19,696 nt of DNA from Clostridia bacterium (GCA_029063275.1 JAIDOO010000015.1:1-19696), one strand, 5' to 3'. Numbered from the stretch's first letter, positions 1 to 7,479 are shown. Program-made: numbers and translations. Notes: a model not told the origin generated them from the sequence alone.

Positions 1-53
1 CAACCGTCTTTCTGATAGTTAGCCTAAAGGCGACAACCAGGCTTTAAAATATA

Positions 54-67
54 GTCATAATTATGAC
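54..67. promoter_or_regulatory. Perfect 14-bp palindrome, putative operator
   Basis: GTCATAATTATGAC reads identically on both strands and ends one base before the -35 hexamer of the promoter at 69-97. That placement is typical of a binding site for a dimeric regulator. No specific family consensus is matched, so the operator role is inferred from symmetry and position only. Confidence 0.45.
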
Positions 68-68
68 A

Positions 69-97
69 TTTACAAGTTGCCCATCGCAAAGTATAAT
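69..97 (+). promoter_or_regulatory. Strong sigma-A-type promoter
   Basis: TTTACA (69-74), a 17-base spacer and TATAAT (92-97) give a near-consensus vegetative promoter firing rightwards, with initiation expected near 104. The first strong structure downstream is the terminator hairpin at 167-198. The default product would therefore be a transcript of roughly 95 nt, either a small RNA or an attenuated leader for the AraC-type gene. Confidence 0.6.
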
Positions 98-166
98 ATA
101 ATTAAGCTCTTGAGCTTTGACACGGCTTAAATAAACAATGCGCTTCTTGTATGTGAGCAACCAAAT

Positions 167-198
167 AAAAAACAGCGTTCTTTGCAACGCTGTTTTTT
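167..198. terminator. Bidirectional intrinsic terminator or attenuator upstream of the AraC gene
   Basis: A 13-bp perfect stem (167-179 with 186-198; core CAGCGTT/AACGCTG) has a 6-base loop and T-runs on both strands. It lies between the promoter at 69-97 and the AraC-type gene. It could end an upstream transcript or act as an attenuator. An open frame from ATG 138 crosses it in frame with the regulator. Confidence 0.75.
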
Positions 199-200
199 AT

Positions 201-230
201 TTGCACAATTCGGATATTATATGGTACAAT
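201..230 (+). promoter_or_regulatory. Promoter placing transcription start at the AraC ATG
   Basis: TTGCAC (201-206), an 18-base spacer and an extended -10 (TGG then TACAAT, 225-230) predict initiation about seven bases downstream, at or beside A237 of the ATG. No Shine-Dalgarno sequence precedes that ATG. A leaderless mRNA would fit both facts. Confidence 0.5.
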
Positions 231-236
231 ACGGAT

Positions 237-956
237 ATGAATACTATAACCTCGGTTATAAGTGCGGAGAGCGGAACAAAGCGGGTAAGCAAAAGCTTTG
301 AAATCGCCCTGCCCGAAACCTATGCGCAAATAAGTGCGGCGGATAAAACTTTTTCGGTGCCGACGGACGGTTTTGCGGTAATTCCTCCCCTTACCGCGTA
401 CTGCATAGAATGCGGCAAAGCCGTTATAATCACCGTCGAAAAAGCCCTGTTGCCCTTTAAGGAAATAACGGTTATCCCCGACGCGCGCGGCGAAATTGCA
501 AAAATCGCAGAACAGGCGCAGTTTTACGCGAAGTCGCAACTCAGCAAAAAAGAGCTGATTTTGTCCTCGTTGGGCGGACTTTTGGCGGGCTTTGCAACCG
601 CGTTCGCGGAGGACGTGGAATACTCGCCCGTAACCCGAACGGTGCGCGCGGAAATTTTAAACAATCTTTCAAACGTAACTTTTTCGTTAGAGGCAACGAT
701 AAAAAAACTGCCGCTGAACTACGACTATGTGAGGAAGCTGTTCCAGAAAGAAGTTGGCGTTACCCCGCGCGAATTTTTAACGCGCGAACGTATGCAACTT
801 GCCGAGTGTCTTATAAAAAGCGGAATTTCCAACCAGTACTCGGGATATACCGTTTCGCAGATTGCCGAGGCGTGCGGTTTTTCGGAACCGCTTTACTTTT
901 CACGCGTGTTCAAAAAATACTACGGAGTTTCCCCTACCGAATACGAAAATAAATAA
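237..956 (+). CDS. AraC-family transcriptional regulator of the pectin locus
   Basis: This is a 239-residue regulator. The C-terminal third (about 150-236) is the AraC-type double helix-turn-helix: a first HTH ends in VRKLFQKEVGVTPREFL, and a second is TVSQIAEACGFSE followed by LYFSRVFKKYYGVSPTEY, the usual family ending. The N-terminal part (about 1-90) is shorter than the common cupin effector domain, so the ligand cannot be read. I chose ATG 237 because no Shine-Dalgarno precedes either candidate and a promoter predicts initiation at 237. An in-frame ATG at 138 would add 33 residues through a terminator hairpin. It converges on the pectin operon, so control of that operon is likely but inferred; oligogalacturonides or a uronate would be plausible inducers. 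AraC identity is secure; start and target are not. Confidence 0.9.
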   Translation: MNTITSVISAESGTKRVSKSFEIALPETYAQISAADKTFSVPTDGFAVIPPLTAYCIECGKAVIITVEKALLPFKEITVIPDARGEIAKIAEQAQFYAKSQLSKKELILSSLGGLLAGFATAFAEDVEYSPVTRTVRAEILNNLSNVTFSLEATIKKLPLNYDYVRKLFQKEVGVTPREFLTRERMQLAECLIKSGISNQYSGYTVSQIAEACGFSEPLYFSRVFKKYYGVSPTEYENK

Positions 957-982
957 GGTCTTTGCCGCTTGGCAAAGACCTT
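955..982. terminator. Bidirectional terminator between araC-type gene and GH105 gene
   Basis: A 12-bp perfect stem AAGGTCTTTGCC/GGCAAAGACCTT with a GCTT loop overlaps the stop codon of the regulator and lies 5 bases from the end of the convergent GH105 gene. Flanking T-rich sequence on both strands suits termination of both transcripts. Confidence 0.8.
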
Positions 983-987
983 TGAAT

Positions 988-2121
988 TTATAACTGATTA
1001 ATTTCCGTATAAGCCATTACGAAAGGTCCCGTGCCCTTTGCGTCGTTTTCGACAACGGGCTCGGATATGTAATATCCGTACGAGCCGTCGCGCTTTCTGT
1101 TAGTTTCGGGTCCCAGTCCCGCCATAAGGCAGATACCGCCGAGGTTTAACTTTCCGTCCGTTTCCGAAAGGTATTTATTGCAGATACCGTTGAACACCTC
1201 TTCGCCGATTTTTGAAAACCTCTTATCTACCAGCCCGAACCTTGCGCCCTTCATCATAGCGTATGCAATCATCGCACTGCCCGACGTTTCGAGATAGTTC
1301 CCCTCTCTTCCGCCCCGGTCAACGACCTGCCAGAACATTTTGCCGTCTTTGTCGATATACTGTTCAAGACCCTCTAAGGTGTCCTTTAAAATTTTGATGA
1401 GCTGTGCCTTTGCCTCTTTTGCACCGCTGGATAAATAACAGATTACGTCCACAAGTCCTACGGTATACCAGCCGACCGAACGAAGCCAAAAGCTTTTTGA
1501 AAGTCCCGTCTCTTTATCCGCCCAGAAAGCGGTCTTCGAGTAGTCCCAACCGTGGTAATAGAGCCGCCTCTGCTTGTCGTACATATTGTCGTAAACGTTT
1601 TGGAACTGGTTTACAATATCGCCGAAATTTTTACCGCCGTTGAACTCGGTTTCGTAGCGCGTGTAAAAAACCTGCGCCATATAAAGTCCGTCAAGCCAGA
1701 CTTGGTCGGGATAAATTTTCTTGTGCCAGAAATTCCCGATAGGCGTCCTCGGCTGACTTTGAAGCTGTGAATACAAAAGGTCTATTGCCTTTTTATACTT
1801 TTCCTTGCCCGTTTCGCGGTACAAGTCGAACAGCACCCTGCCCTCGTTGATATTGTCGACGTTGTAGGTTTCTTTTTCGTAGCCGCGTATCGAGCCGTCC
1901 TCGAAAACGTAATAGTCCACAAACCTGTCGATGAAATCCATATACTTTTTCTTACCCGTCAAAAGGTAGATAGTATAAAGCGAGGTCATCATACAGCCGT
2001 CTATGTAATTCCAGCCTGCGGGCTTGCCGTGCTTGATGTTTTCGATATTCCAGATAGGCTTGTCCGGCGTAGAATCGTCGATAAGACGGTCTATATACCT
2101 GTCAATAAGCGTGTAATCCAT
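988..2121 (-). CDS. GH105 unsaturated rhamnogalacturonyl/glucuronyl hydrolase (YteR type)
   Basis: A 377-residue alpha/alpha-barrel hydrolase of the size of Bacillus YteR. Family hallmarks are NFWHKKIYPDQVWLDGLYMA (130-149), in which D144 matches the catalytic Asp of YteR (Asp143), the early GWNYIDG segment (37-43) and late SFWLRSVGWY. Enzymes of this family protonate and hydrate the 4,5-double bond of the terminal unsaturated uronate on lyase-generated pectic oligosaccharides, releasing it as a keto-deoxy sugar. There is no signal peptide, so it acts in the cytosol on imported oligomers. It is the last gene of the operon, 29 bases after the GH28 gene, with a good ribosome site (AAAGGGG, 6 bases before ATG). 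Family and catalytic residue are seen; choice between rhamnogalacturonan and other unsaturated uronide substrates is open, with the pectin context favouring the former. Confidence 0.95.
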   Translation of the reverse strand: MDYTLIDRYIDRLIDDSTPDKPIWNIENIKHGKPAGWNYIDGCMMTSLYTIYLLTGKKKYMDFIDRFVDYYVFEDGSIRGYEKETYNVDNINEGRVLFDLYRETGKEKYKKAIDLLYSQLQSQPRTPIGNFWHKKIYPDQVWLDGLYMAQVFYTRYETEFNGGKNFGDIVNQFQNVYDNMYDKQRRLYYHGWDYSKTAFWADKETGLSKSFWLRSVGWYTVGLVDVICYLSSGAKEAKAQLIKILKDTLEGLEQYIDKDGKMFWQVVDRGGREGNYLETSGSAMIAYAMMKGARFGLVDKRFSKIGEEVFNGICNKYLSETDGKLNLGGICLMAGLGPETNRKRDGSYGYYISEPVVENDAKGTGPFVMAYTEINQL

Positions 2122-2150
2122 ATTTTTCCCCTTTATCTATGAATTTATAT

Positions 2151-3683
2151 TTATTCCCCGATAACCTGACCGAGGTGCTTTTTGATGATTTTTTCGCCTT
2201 CGACTCCTTCGAACGTAACGTTTTTAAGCACGAGCTTTTCAACGTTGTCAACGTAAAGACCTGCTTTGCAATAGGCGTCCACGCCCAAAAGCATAGCGGG
2301 CTCGTAAGCTCTTGCATCGTCCTTGAAGGAGAATGAAACGTTTTCGATAACGACCTCTTTAATGGGCTGTTCGGTAAGTCCGTCAAAGTAACCCGCCATA
2401 CACTCGCAGTCCTCACATACAATGTCTTTAAACACAAATTTGCCGAGGTAGGGTGTGCGGTCGTCAACGAGCATATTTTTACTGCGCGTCCAGACGTACT
2501 CTGTATTTCCGTCGGGGTCGCAGTTGTAATACATATTTATAACCAACGGCGTTATAACGTTTTCCATTTTTATATTTTCAAAAACTACGCCGTCTATAAT
2601 CGCGTCCTTGCCCCTGCCGCGCCTGCTCTTTATTCTCAGACCCCTGTCGGTATGTCTGAACAGACACTGGCACACGGTCAAATCGCGTACGCCTCCGCTC
2701 ATTTCGCTGCCTAAAACTATTGCGCCGTGTCCGTCCTGGAAGAGGTTGTTGCGCAAGGTGTGGCGGCTTGCGGGAGTTTTATAAGTCTTGCCCATATACA
2801 GCTTGCCCGATTTTATAGCACAACAGTCGTCGCCCACGCTGAATTTACAGCCGACGATATCGACTTTGTCGCAACTCTCGGGGTCAAGACCGTCCGTGTT
2901 GGGCGCAGTGTAGGGATTTTCTATCTTCAAGTCGTAAAAGCTGATATTTTTTGAAAAATAGGGGTGCACGTTCCAGCTTGCGGAATTTTTGCAGGTTACG
3001 CCGTGCATACGGATATTTTTGCACTTGTTCAAAAATACAAGGCGGGGACGGGCAACCGCTCTGCCCTTGGGTCTGTTCCACCACGTCGATTTGTCGGCGT
3101 TTCCGTTTATTGTTCCCTCGCCGACAATCATAATATTGCAGACCTTATAGCCGTGAATGAGGGACATATGGCAGTCGAAGGGCTCGCCCTCCCACGTTGC
3201 CAAAACCTCTTCCTTTTTAGAGTAAGGATTGCGCGCGGGAATATAAGGATAGCTCGTTTCGCGCTCGTCGCCCAAAATTGTCGCGCCCCTTTTGAGTTCT
3301 ATGGTTATATTGCTTTTAAGGCTGAGCGGACGCACGAGATAAGTGCCCTCGGGAAACAGCACCCTGCCCCCTACGGGACAGCGCCCGATAGCCTTTTGAA
3401 CGTAATAGGTGTCGTCCGTTACGCCGTCGCCCTGTGCGCCGAGCTCCTTAACGTCGATAACCGCAGTTTCGGCAAGGGTTCTGAATTTTAAAATATTGCC
3501 CGCAACCTCTACCGTGTACTCGCAGTCGGGTTCGAGATTGTAAAGCGAAAACACGTTGGTTTCAAACACGCCCGCTATTTTGCCGTTTAAAAGCACGTTA
3601 TAGCTTGTGGGACTGTAATAGGGCGTCGTGTTTTTAAGCTCGAAACAAGCTGTGGTTGAGGATACGAACAATTTTTTAAACAT
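2151..3683 (-). CDS. GH28 polygalacturonase (exo-type, cytoplasmic)
   Basis: A 510-residue right-handed beta-helix hydrolase. All four GH28 signatures are present: NTDGLD (262-267), GDD (284-286), GHG (318-320) and RIK (350-352), with catalytic Asp residues D264, D285 and D286. Residues 1-73 look like a small fibronectin-III-like domain, and the helix starts with a pectate-lyase-like IDVKELGAQGDGVTDDT (76-92). This N-terminal module is common in exo-acting bacterial GH28 enzymes, which release mono- or digalacturonate from chain ends. No signal peptide is visible, so the enzyme should work in the cytosol on imported oligogalacturonides. Its ATG overlaps the previous gene by 8 bases, and its ribosome site AGAAGGA lies inside that gene, indicating translational coupling. 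Family is certain; exo mode and exact linkage are inferred. Confidence 0.95.
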   Translation of the reverse strand: MFKKLFVSSTTACFELKNTTPYYSPTSYNVLLNGKIAGVFETNVFSLYNLEPDCEYTVEVAGNILKFRTLAETAVIDVKELGAQGDGVTDDTYYVQKAIGRCPVGGRVLFPEGTYLVRPLSLKSNITIELKRGATILGDERETSYPYIPARNPYSKKEEVLATWEGEPFDCHMSLIHGYKVCNIMIVGEGTINGNADKSTWWNRPKGRAVARPRLVFLNKCKNIRMHGVTCKNSASWNVHPYFSKNISFYDLKIENPYTAPNTDGLDPESCDKVDIVGCKFSVGDDCCAIKSGKLYMGKTYKTPASRHTLRNNLFQDGHGAIVLGSEMSGGVRDLTVCQCLFRHTDRGLRIKSRRGRGKDAIIDGVVFENIKMENVITPLVINMYYNCDPDGNTEYVWTRSKNMLVDDRTPYLGKFVFKDIVCEDCECMAGYFDGLTEQPIKEVVIENVSFSFKDDARAYEPAMLLGVDAYCKAGLYVDNVEKLVLKNVTFEGVEGEKIIKKHLGQVIGE

Positions 3684-4371
3684 TTAAGGTTCCTTCTTTA
3701 TTTGAGTTTTTGCGTTTTTTAATCAGTATAACTATTCCGTCTTTAATGCCGATGAAAATCATATCAATTATAACGGCAAACACTCCAAAAAGCAAGGGTT
3801 CTACACCCACTTTTAATTCATTTTCCGTTCCTGAAATTATATTTGCAAGCGTATTTATGCCGTCATAGCATAATTTTACGCAGACGATTATGAAAACGTA
3901 GTAAATTATATTGGTGAAAAAGGTCCAGAACGCTTTGAACGGAAAAGGAAACATCATATAAGCGTTGTATTCCTTTTTGTCCGATTCCATATATCTGAAC
4001 AGCGGATTTACGAGCACGTCTACGACCAGTCCCAAAACCGCGCCCAGAACCACCAGCTTATCCAGCTCGTTTATTCGCAGTCCGAACATTACGAAATAGC
4101 ACACGCAACCCGCAAACCAGAATTTTATGAACAGGGCTTTTACCCAGGCGGGTATTCTTGAAAACTTGTCCACCTTGTAGGGGTCAAACTCCCTTTGACG
4201 GCTTTTTGCGCTGTCGTCGCCGGTTATTTCGGCTACGTTATAAGTCAGGTCGGTCTGTTCGGCGGGGGCGTCGTCTTTTAAAGCGGCGACAAGCTCGTCA
4301 ATTTTGTCCAGCTTCAGGTCGTAGTAATTTTCTATCGTGGTTTCCTGAAACTTCTTTTTCTTTTTCGCCAT
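3676..4371 (-). CDS. Unknown four-helix membrane protein with long cytosolic N-terminus
   Basis: A 231-residue protein I do not recognise. A lysine-rich start (MAKKKKKF) and a charged, probably cytosolic region (about 1-75) precede four predicted membrane segments near 78-98, 104-124, 150-172 and 193-216, and a basic tail. It overlaps the GH28 start by 8 bases and follows the hairpin at 4387-4422, so it heads the enzyme portion of the operon. Its ribosome site AAAAGG is 6 bases before the ATG. It lacks the long cytosolic tail after the last helix that the three small proteins at 4448-7386 have, so I do not group it with them. An accessory role for the importer is possible from context only. 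Confidence 0.8.
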   Translation of the reverse strand: MAKKKKKFQETTIENYYDLKLDKIDELVAALKDDAPAEQTDLTYNVAEITGDDSAKSRQREFDPYKVDKFSRIPAWVKALFIKFWFAGCVCYFVMFGLRINELDKLVVLGAVLGLVVDVLVNPLFRYMESDKKEYNAYMMFPFPFKAFWTFFTNIIYYVFIIVCVKLCYDGINTLANIISGTENELKVGVEPLLFGVFAVIIDMIFIGIKDGIVILIKKRKNSNKEGTLNV

Positions 4372-4386
4372 GGTTTACCTTTTCAA

Positions 4387-4422
4387 AATTCAGCCGACAA
4401 AATAATTTTTGCCGGCTGAATT
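4387..4422 (-). terminator. Intercistronic hairpin between transporter and enzyme parts of the operon
   Basis: A 10-bp stem (4387-4396 with 4413-4422) lies in the 76-base gap between two membrane-protein genes. On the minus strand it is followed only by TTTTGAAAAGG, a weak U-tract that merges into the next ribosome site. Partial termination or 3'-end protection of the transporter mRNA is more likely than full termination. Confidence 0.55.
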
Positions 4423-4447
4423 GCTTTTATTTTTATTTAAGAAATTA

Positions 4448-5095
4448 TTACTCGTCCTCGGTTTCGATAACCTCTTTAAGCTCGGTAGACTCGATAACCT
4501 TTTTGGTGTTGATCATATTCAAGAGCTTACCGTAGAGAGGATAAGTCGCCGTGAGAATTGCGCCGAGTCCGACAAGCACGATATGCGCAATCGCCGAATT
4601 AAGCGCGGGAATCATATAGCTCTGCACGTCGGCTTTTATAGTCGGATCCCAGCTGGGATTTGAAAGGTCGTTGTTGTATGCGTTTCCTGCGCGGACGTAG
4701 AACAAAACGTCGAAAGTTATCATTGCCGCAACAAACAGGAAGAACAATATCAGCATAACTATCTTAGGCTTTTTAGAACGCTTGGGGAAAGAGTTCATAA
4801 ACAGCAAAAGGGACAGTATGCAGAACAGAGTATTTACGAAAATACTGAGTCCCAGCCAGTCGACAATCTGATATTTCAGCGCGGACTGCGAATAGTTGCC
4901 GAGCGAACACAGATACACGATTGCAGAAACAATCAAAACGAAAAACGCAATGTTCATAGGTCTGTGTTTAAGCTTAACCGTGAATTTTCTGAACCATTCC
5001 TTTATGGCTGCGCCGGCCCTTGCGGATTTGGAAAGTTGCTTTTCTTCGGAAGGCTGAACTTCGGCAGCTTCCACTACCTTTTCGATTTCTTCCAT
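4448..5095 (-). CDS. Small four-helix membrane protein, third of a similar set
   Basis: A 215-residue protein of unknown function. A charged cytosolic start (about 1-45) is followed by predicted helices near 47-66, 79-101, 110-132 and 162-186, and an acidic tail ending in ETEDE. A basic loop (PKRSKKPK) separates helices 2 and 3, and a polar loop of about 30 residues rich in Asn/Asp/Tyr separates helices 3 and 4. The same layout is seen in the two proteins upstream of the ATPase gene. It starts 2 bases after the ATPase stop codon, with GGAGGG as ribosome site, so it is tightly coupled to the ATPase. A role as an importer accessory or scaffold is inference. Confidence 0.82.
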   Translation of the reverse strand: MEEIEKVVEAAEVQPSEEKQLSKSARAGAAIKEWFRKFTVKLKHRPMNIAFFVLIVSAIVYLCSLGNYSQSALKYQIVDWLGLSIFVNTLFCILSLLLFMNSFPKRSKKPKIVMLILFFLFVAAMITFDVLFYVRAGNAYNNDLSNPSWDPTIKADVQSYMIPALNSAIAHIVLVGLGAILTATYPLYGKLLNMINTKKVIESTELKEVIETEDE

Positions 5096-5097
5096 CT

Positions 5098-6186
5098 TTA
5101 TCCCTCCTTAATTATCGCCTTGCCGGGCAAGTCGCCTTCGGGCATTTCAAAGAAGTGCATCATTGCGGGGTCGAAACCGATATTGATATCGTCGCCGTTT
5201 TTGTAGTTGCACCACTCGGCAAATTTGCAGACAACGTTTTTAACGCCGCCGACTTTGCCGTGCACAAGGGTGTTCATACCCAGATTTTCATTGTTGGTAA
5301 TGTTTAATTTAACCGAGCCGTCGCGGGTTACGTTTTCGGGGCGGACGCCCAGAATTACTTCTTTGCCCTCATACTCTTTAAGCTGCATAATCTGCTTTTC
5401 GCTCAGAGGATACTCGAACAAGTCGCTCTTGAAATAACCGCCCTGGATTTTGCCTTCGAACATATTCATAGGAGGAAGTCCTATAAAGGTAGCCACAAAG
5501 GTATTTGCGGGTTTTTCGTACAGCTCGATAGGTTTGCCTATCTGCTGAACGTGTCCCATCGACATACAAACTATTCTGTCCGCAAGGGTCAGAGCCTCGG
5601 TCTGGTCGTGGGTTACGTACATAATAGTTGCGTTCAGCTTTTTATGTAACAGGATAAGCTCTCTTCTCATCGAACCTCTCAGCTTTGCGTCGAGGTTTGA
5701 AAGGGGCTCGTCAAAAAGGAAAACCTTGGGGTTACGGACAATCGCACGGCCCATAGCAACACGCTGGCGCTGTCCGCCGGAAAGTTGTTTGGGCTTTTTG
5801 TTGAGCTGGCTCTTTAAATCGAGGATTTCAGCCGCCGCCATAACCTTTCTGTGTATTATCTCTTTGTTCTCCTTGCGGAGCGTGAGCGAGAAAGCCATAT
5901 TTTCGTATATAGTCATGTGCCCGTACAGCGCGTAGTTCTGGAAAACCATCGCTATATCCCTGTCTTTGGGAGGTAAACGGGTACAATCCTTGCCGTCGAT
6001 AATCAGGTTGCCTTTGGTTATGTCTTCAAGACCGGCTACCATTCTGAGCGTGGTCGATTTTCCGCAACCGGAGGGGCCGACCAAAACTATAAACTCGCCG
6101 TCCTTGATGTCAAGGTTAAAGTCAAATACAGCCTGCACCTTGTTATCGTATATTTTATCTAAATGTTGAATGTTTACCTCAGGCAT
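5098..6186 (-). CDS. ugpC: Carbohydrate ABC transporter ATP-binding protein (MsmX/UgpC type)
   Basis: A 362-residue ATPase of the usual length for sugar importers. Walker A is GPSGCGKST (37-45), the signature is LSGGQRQR (135-142), Walker B is FLFDEP (156-161) with catalytic E160, the D-loop is SNLDAKLR (163-170) and the switch histidine is H193 in THDQTEA. The C-terminal third carries the regulatory TOBE-type domain with GVRPENV. It would power the LplB/YtcP-type permeases encoded upstream. Many Firmicute LplABC-type systems lack a linked ATPase and share an unlinked MsmX, so a dedicated ATPase here is notable. Its ATG overlaps the preceding stop codon (TAATG). The family is certain; the symbol reflects the usual automated name, and msmX or msmK would be equally apt. 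Confidence 0.95.
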   Translation of the reverse strand: MPEVNIQHLDKIYDNKVQAVFDFNLDIKDGEFIVLVGPSGCGKSTTLRMVAGLEDITKGNLIIDGKDCTRLPPKDRDIAMVFQNYALYGHMTIYENMAFSLTLRKENKEIIHRKVMAAAEILDLKSQLNKKPKQLSGGQRQRVAMGRAIVRNPKVFLFDEPLSNLDAKLRGSMRRELILLHKKLNATIMYVTHDQTEALTLADRIVCMSMGHVQQIGKPIELYEKPANTFVATFIGLPPMNMFEGKIQGGYFKSDLFEYPLSEKQIMQLKEYEGKEVILGVRPENVTRDGSVKLNITNNENLGMNTLVHGKVGGVKNVVCKFAEWCNYKNGDDINIGFDPAMMHFFEMPEGDLPGKAIIKEG

Positions 6187-6791
6187 TATTTTCCCTCCTC
6201 AAAATCCAGTTCTACGCTCGAATCCACTTGGAGTGCATTTGCCTCGTCCTCGGCGTCCATATCCTTTAAGGTCTGTTCAACCGAAATTTCTTCTTTATCG
6301 ATAGCCTTCTGGAACTTTGCAAGTCTTGAAGCGTAAATCCAACCGAGCACAGCGGAAGCTATCAGACATGCCGAAGATGCGCACAGCCAGATAACCATTA
6401 TTATGAAAAATGCTATGCTGCTGTTGTCGGGATAATAACCGAAGTAACCTATTCCATTAAGCGAATTGGACTGCAAACCATTCAAGGGATAGTAGAATAT
6501 CCTTAAAATCTGGAATGCGGCAATTACCAAAAGCACTATGCTGAATTTTTTGTTATAGCCCTTTACGCCCTCTGACGAAAGGAAAACCACAAGCAGGAGT
6601 ATCAGCGTAAGCACTACTGAAACGCCAAGTGTAATAGTTCTCATACCCGAACCGGGAATGGCGTATAACAGGCAGAAATACAGGCAGTTGAAAACGATGC
6701 CTAAAATAGCTAAAATCTGCGCAAGTTTGTTTCTCTTGTAACGGAGAATATCGTCCGCGATAATCTGTTGATTAGGAGTAAGCTTTTTCAT
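6186..6791 (-). CDS. Small four-helix membrane protein, second of a similar set
   Basis: A 201-residue protein of unknown function. I chose ATG 6791 rather than 6812 because AGGAGG lies 9 bases before it and the longer frame would overlap the previous gene. Predicted helices lie near 23-44, 52-73, 81-100 and 126-154. A lysine-containing loop joins helices 2 and 3, a loop of about 30 residues rich in Gly/Tyr/Asn joins helices 3 and 4, and a long acidic tail ends in DFEEGK. It begins one base after the previous stop codon, and its own stop overlaps the ATPase ATG, so it is translationally tied to both neighbours. The matching layout with the proteins at 6793-7386 and 4448-5095 suggests distant paralogues. 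Confidence 0.85.
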   Translation of the reverse strand: MKKLTPNQQIIADDILRYKRNKLAQILAILGIVFNCLYFCLLYAIPGSGMRTITLGVSVVLTLILLLVVFLSSEGVKGYNKKFSIVLLVIAAFQILRIFYYPLNGLQSNSLNGIGYFGYYPDNSSIAFFIIMVIWLCASSACLIASAVLGWIYASRLAKFQKAIDKEEISVEQTLKDMDAEDEANALQVDSSVELDFEEGK

Positions 6792-6792
6792 A

Positions 6793-7386
6793 TTACACAG
6801 CCTCCTCTGCAACTTCTGCTATTCGTACGGGTTGTTTGGCAAGCAGTTTCTTTTCGCCTTTCATAAGCTTAACTTTCCAAACGAGGTTGAAAATGAACAA
6901 GCCTGCGGTTATTACCGCTATACCAACCACGATATATCCGAAAATAAAGTTAATTATCGAATAACTGAAGCCTTCGGTGCCTAAATAGTTTGCCGCCGCA
7001 AGATCTCTATCGATTGCAGTAAACAACGTATATGTATCGGTTACAATCCAAGCAAGCACTGCAGCAAAACCGACAGCATAGACAATCGTAAGTATAATCG
7101 ACACGTAGTTAGTTGCATAGTAGTTGCGCCTTTTATGCGTAGACATTATGTAATTAAGTACGATGACGAGTATAAATACAATCGTAAGCCATACTAAGAC
7201 GTCGTTATACATCTGCGACGCATCAAACAGCGCTTTGACACCGGGTATTAAGGCGTCGTCGTCGTAAAGCGTACCATACTGGTATATTGTGCCGCCGCAG
7301 AACGAAAGCGCATAGACGAAACTTAACGCCGCAACGATTAACGCCGCGAGAATTAAGTATTTTTGAAATCTCATTTGAGTCTTCAT
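6793..7386 (-). CDS. Small four-helix membrane protein, first of a similar set
   Basis: A 197-residue protein of unknown function. Predicted helices lie near 9-30, 62-83, 93-115 and 146-172. The loop between helices 2 and 3 is strongly basic (THKRRNYY), the loop between helices 3 and 4 is about 30 residues with aromatic and acidic residues, and a cytosolic tail follows helix 4. The first helix might be mistaken for a signal peptide, but no lipobox or clear cleavage site is present. It follows the binding-protein gene by 93 bases that contain a strong hairpin. The ribosome site (GGGGAAC before ATG 7386) is only moderate, and an in-frame ATG four codons later is possible. Confidence 0.82.
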   Translation of the reverse strand: MKTQMRFQKYLILAALIVAALSFVYALSFCGGTIYQYGTLYDDDALIPGVKALFDASQMYNDVLVWLTIVFILVIVLNYIMSTHKRRNYYATNYVSIILTIVYAVGFAAVLAWIVTDTYTLFTAIDRDLAAANYLGTEGFSYSIINFIFGYIVVGIAVITAGLFIFNLVWKVKLMKGEKKLLAKQPVRIAEVAEEAV

Positions 7387-7405
7387 ATCACGTTCCCCAA
7401 ATTTT

Positions 7406-7442
7406 TTTGTCCCGCGCCCGCCCGAAAGCGGGCGCAGACAAA
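7406..7442 (-). other. Strong intercistronic RNA hairpin after the binding-protein gene
   Basis: Outer stem 7406-7411/7437-7442 (TTTGTC/GACAAA) and inner stem 7414-7421/7428-7435 (GCGCCCGC/GCGGGCGC) are separated by a small bulge. On the coding (minus) strand it is followed by GGGACAAAAAAA, with no U-tract. A 3'-end stabiliser or processing site that raises binding-protein mRNA over downstream genes is more likely than a terminator. Confidence 0.6.
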
Positions 7443-7479
7443 GGTTTTAATATTTGAATTTTGCTGTATTATACTTTAA

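Noticed and set aside
1..130. Possible tRNA, tmRNA or other structured RNA at the left edge
   Set aside because: No tRNA-like T-arm or CCA end, no tmRNA 3' end and no recognised conserved RNA fold was found. A short open frame ending near 47 is too brief to call a gene tail.
102..539. Minus-strand open frame of 145 codons opposite the AraC-type gene
   Set aside because: It crosses the terminator and promoter region, has no family motif and lies opposite a well-supported gene.
2964..3491. Plus-strand open frame of 175 codons
   Set aside because: It is antisense to the GH28 gene, whose catalytic motifs are intact, and has no recognisable domain or ribosome site.
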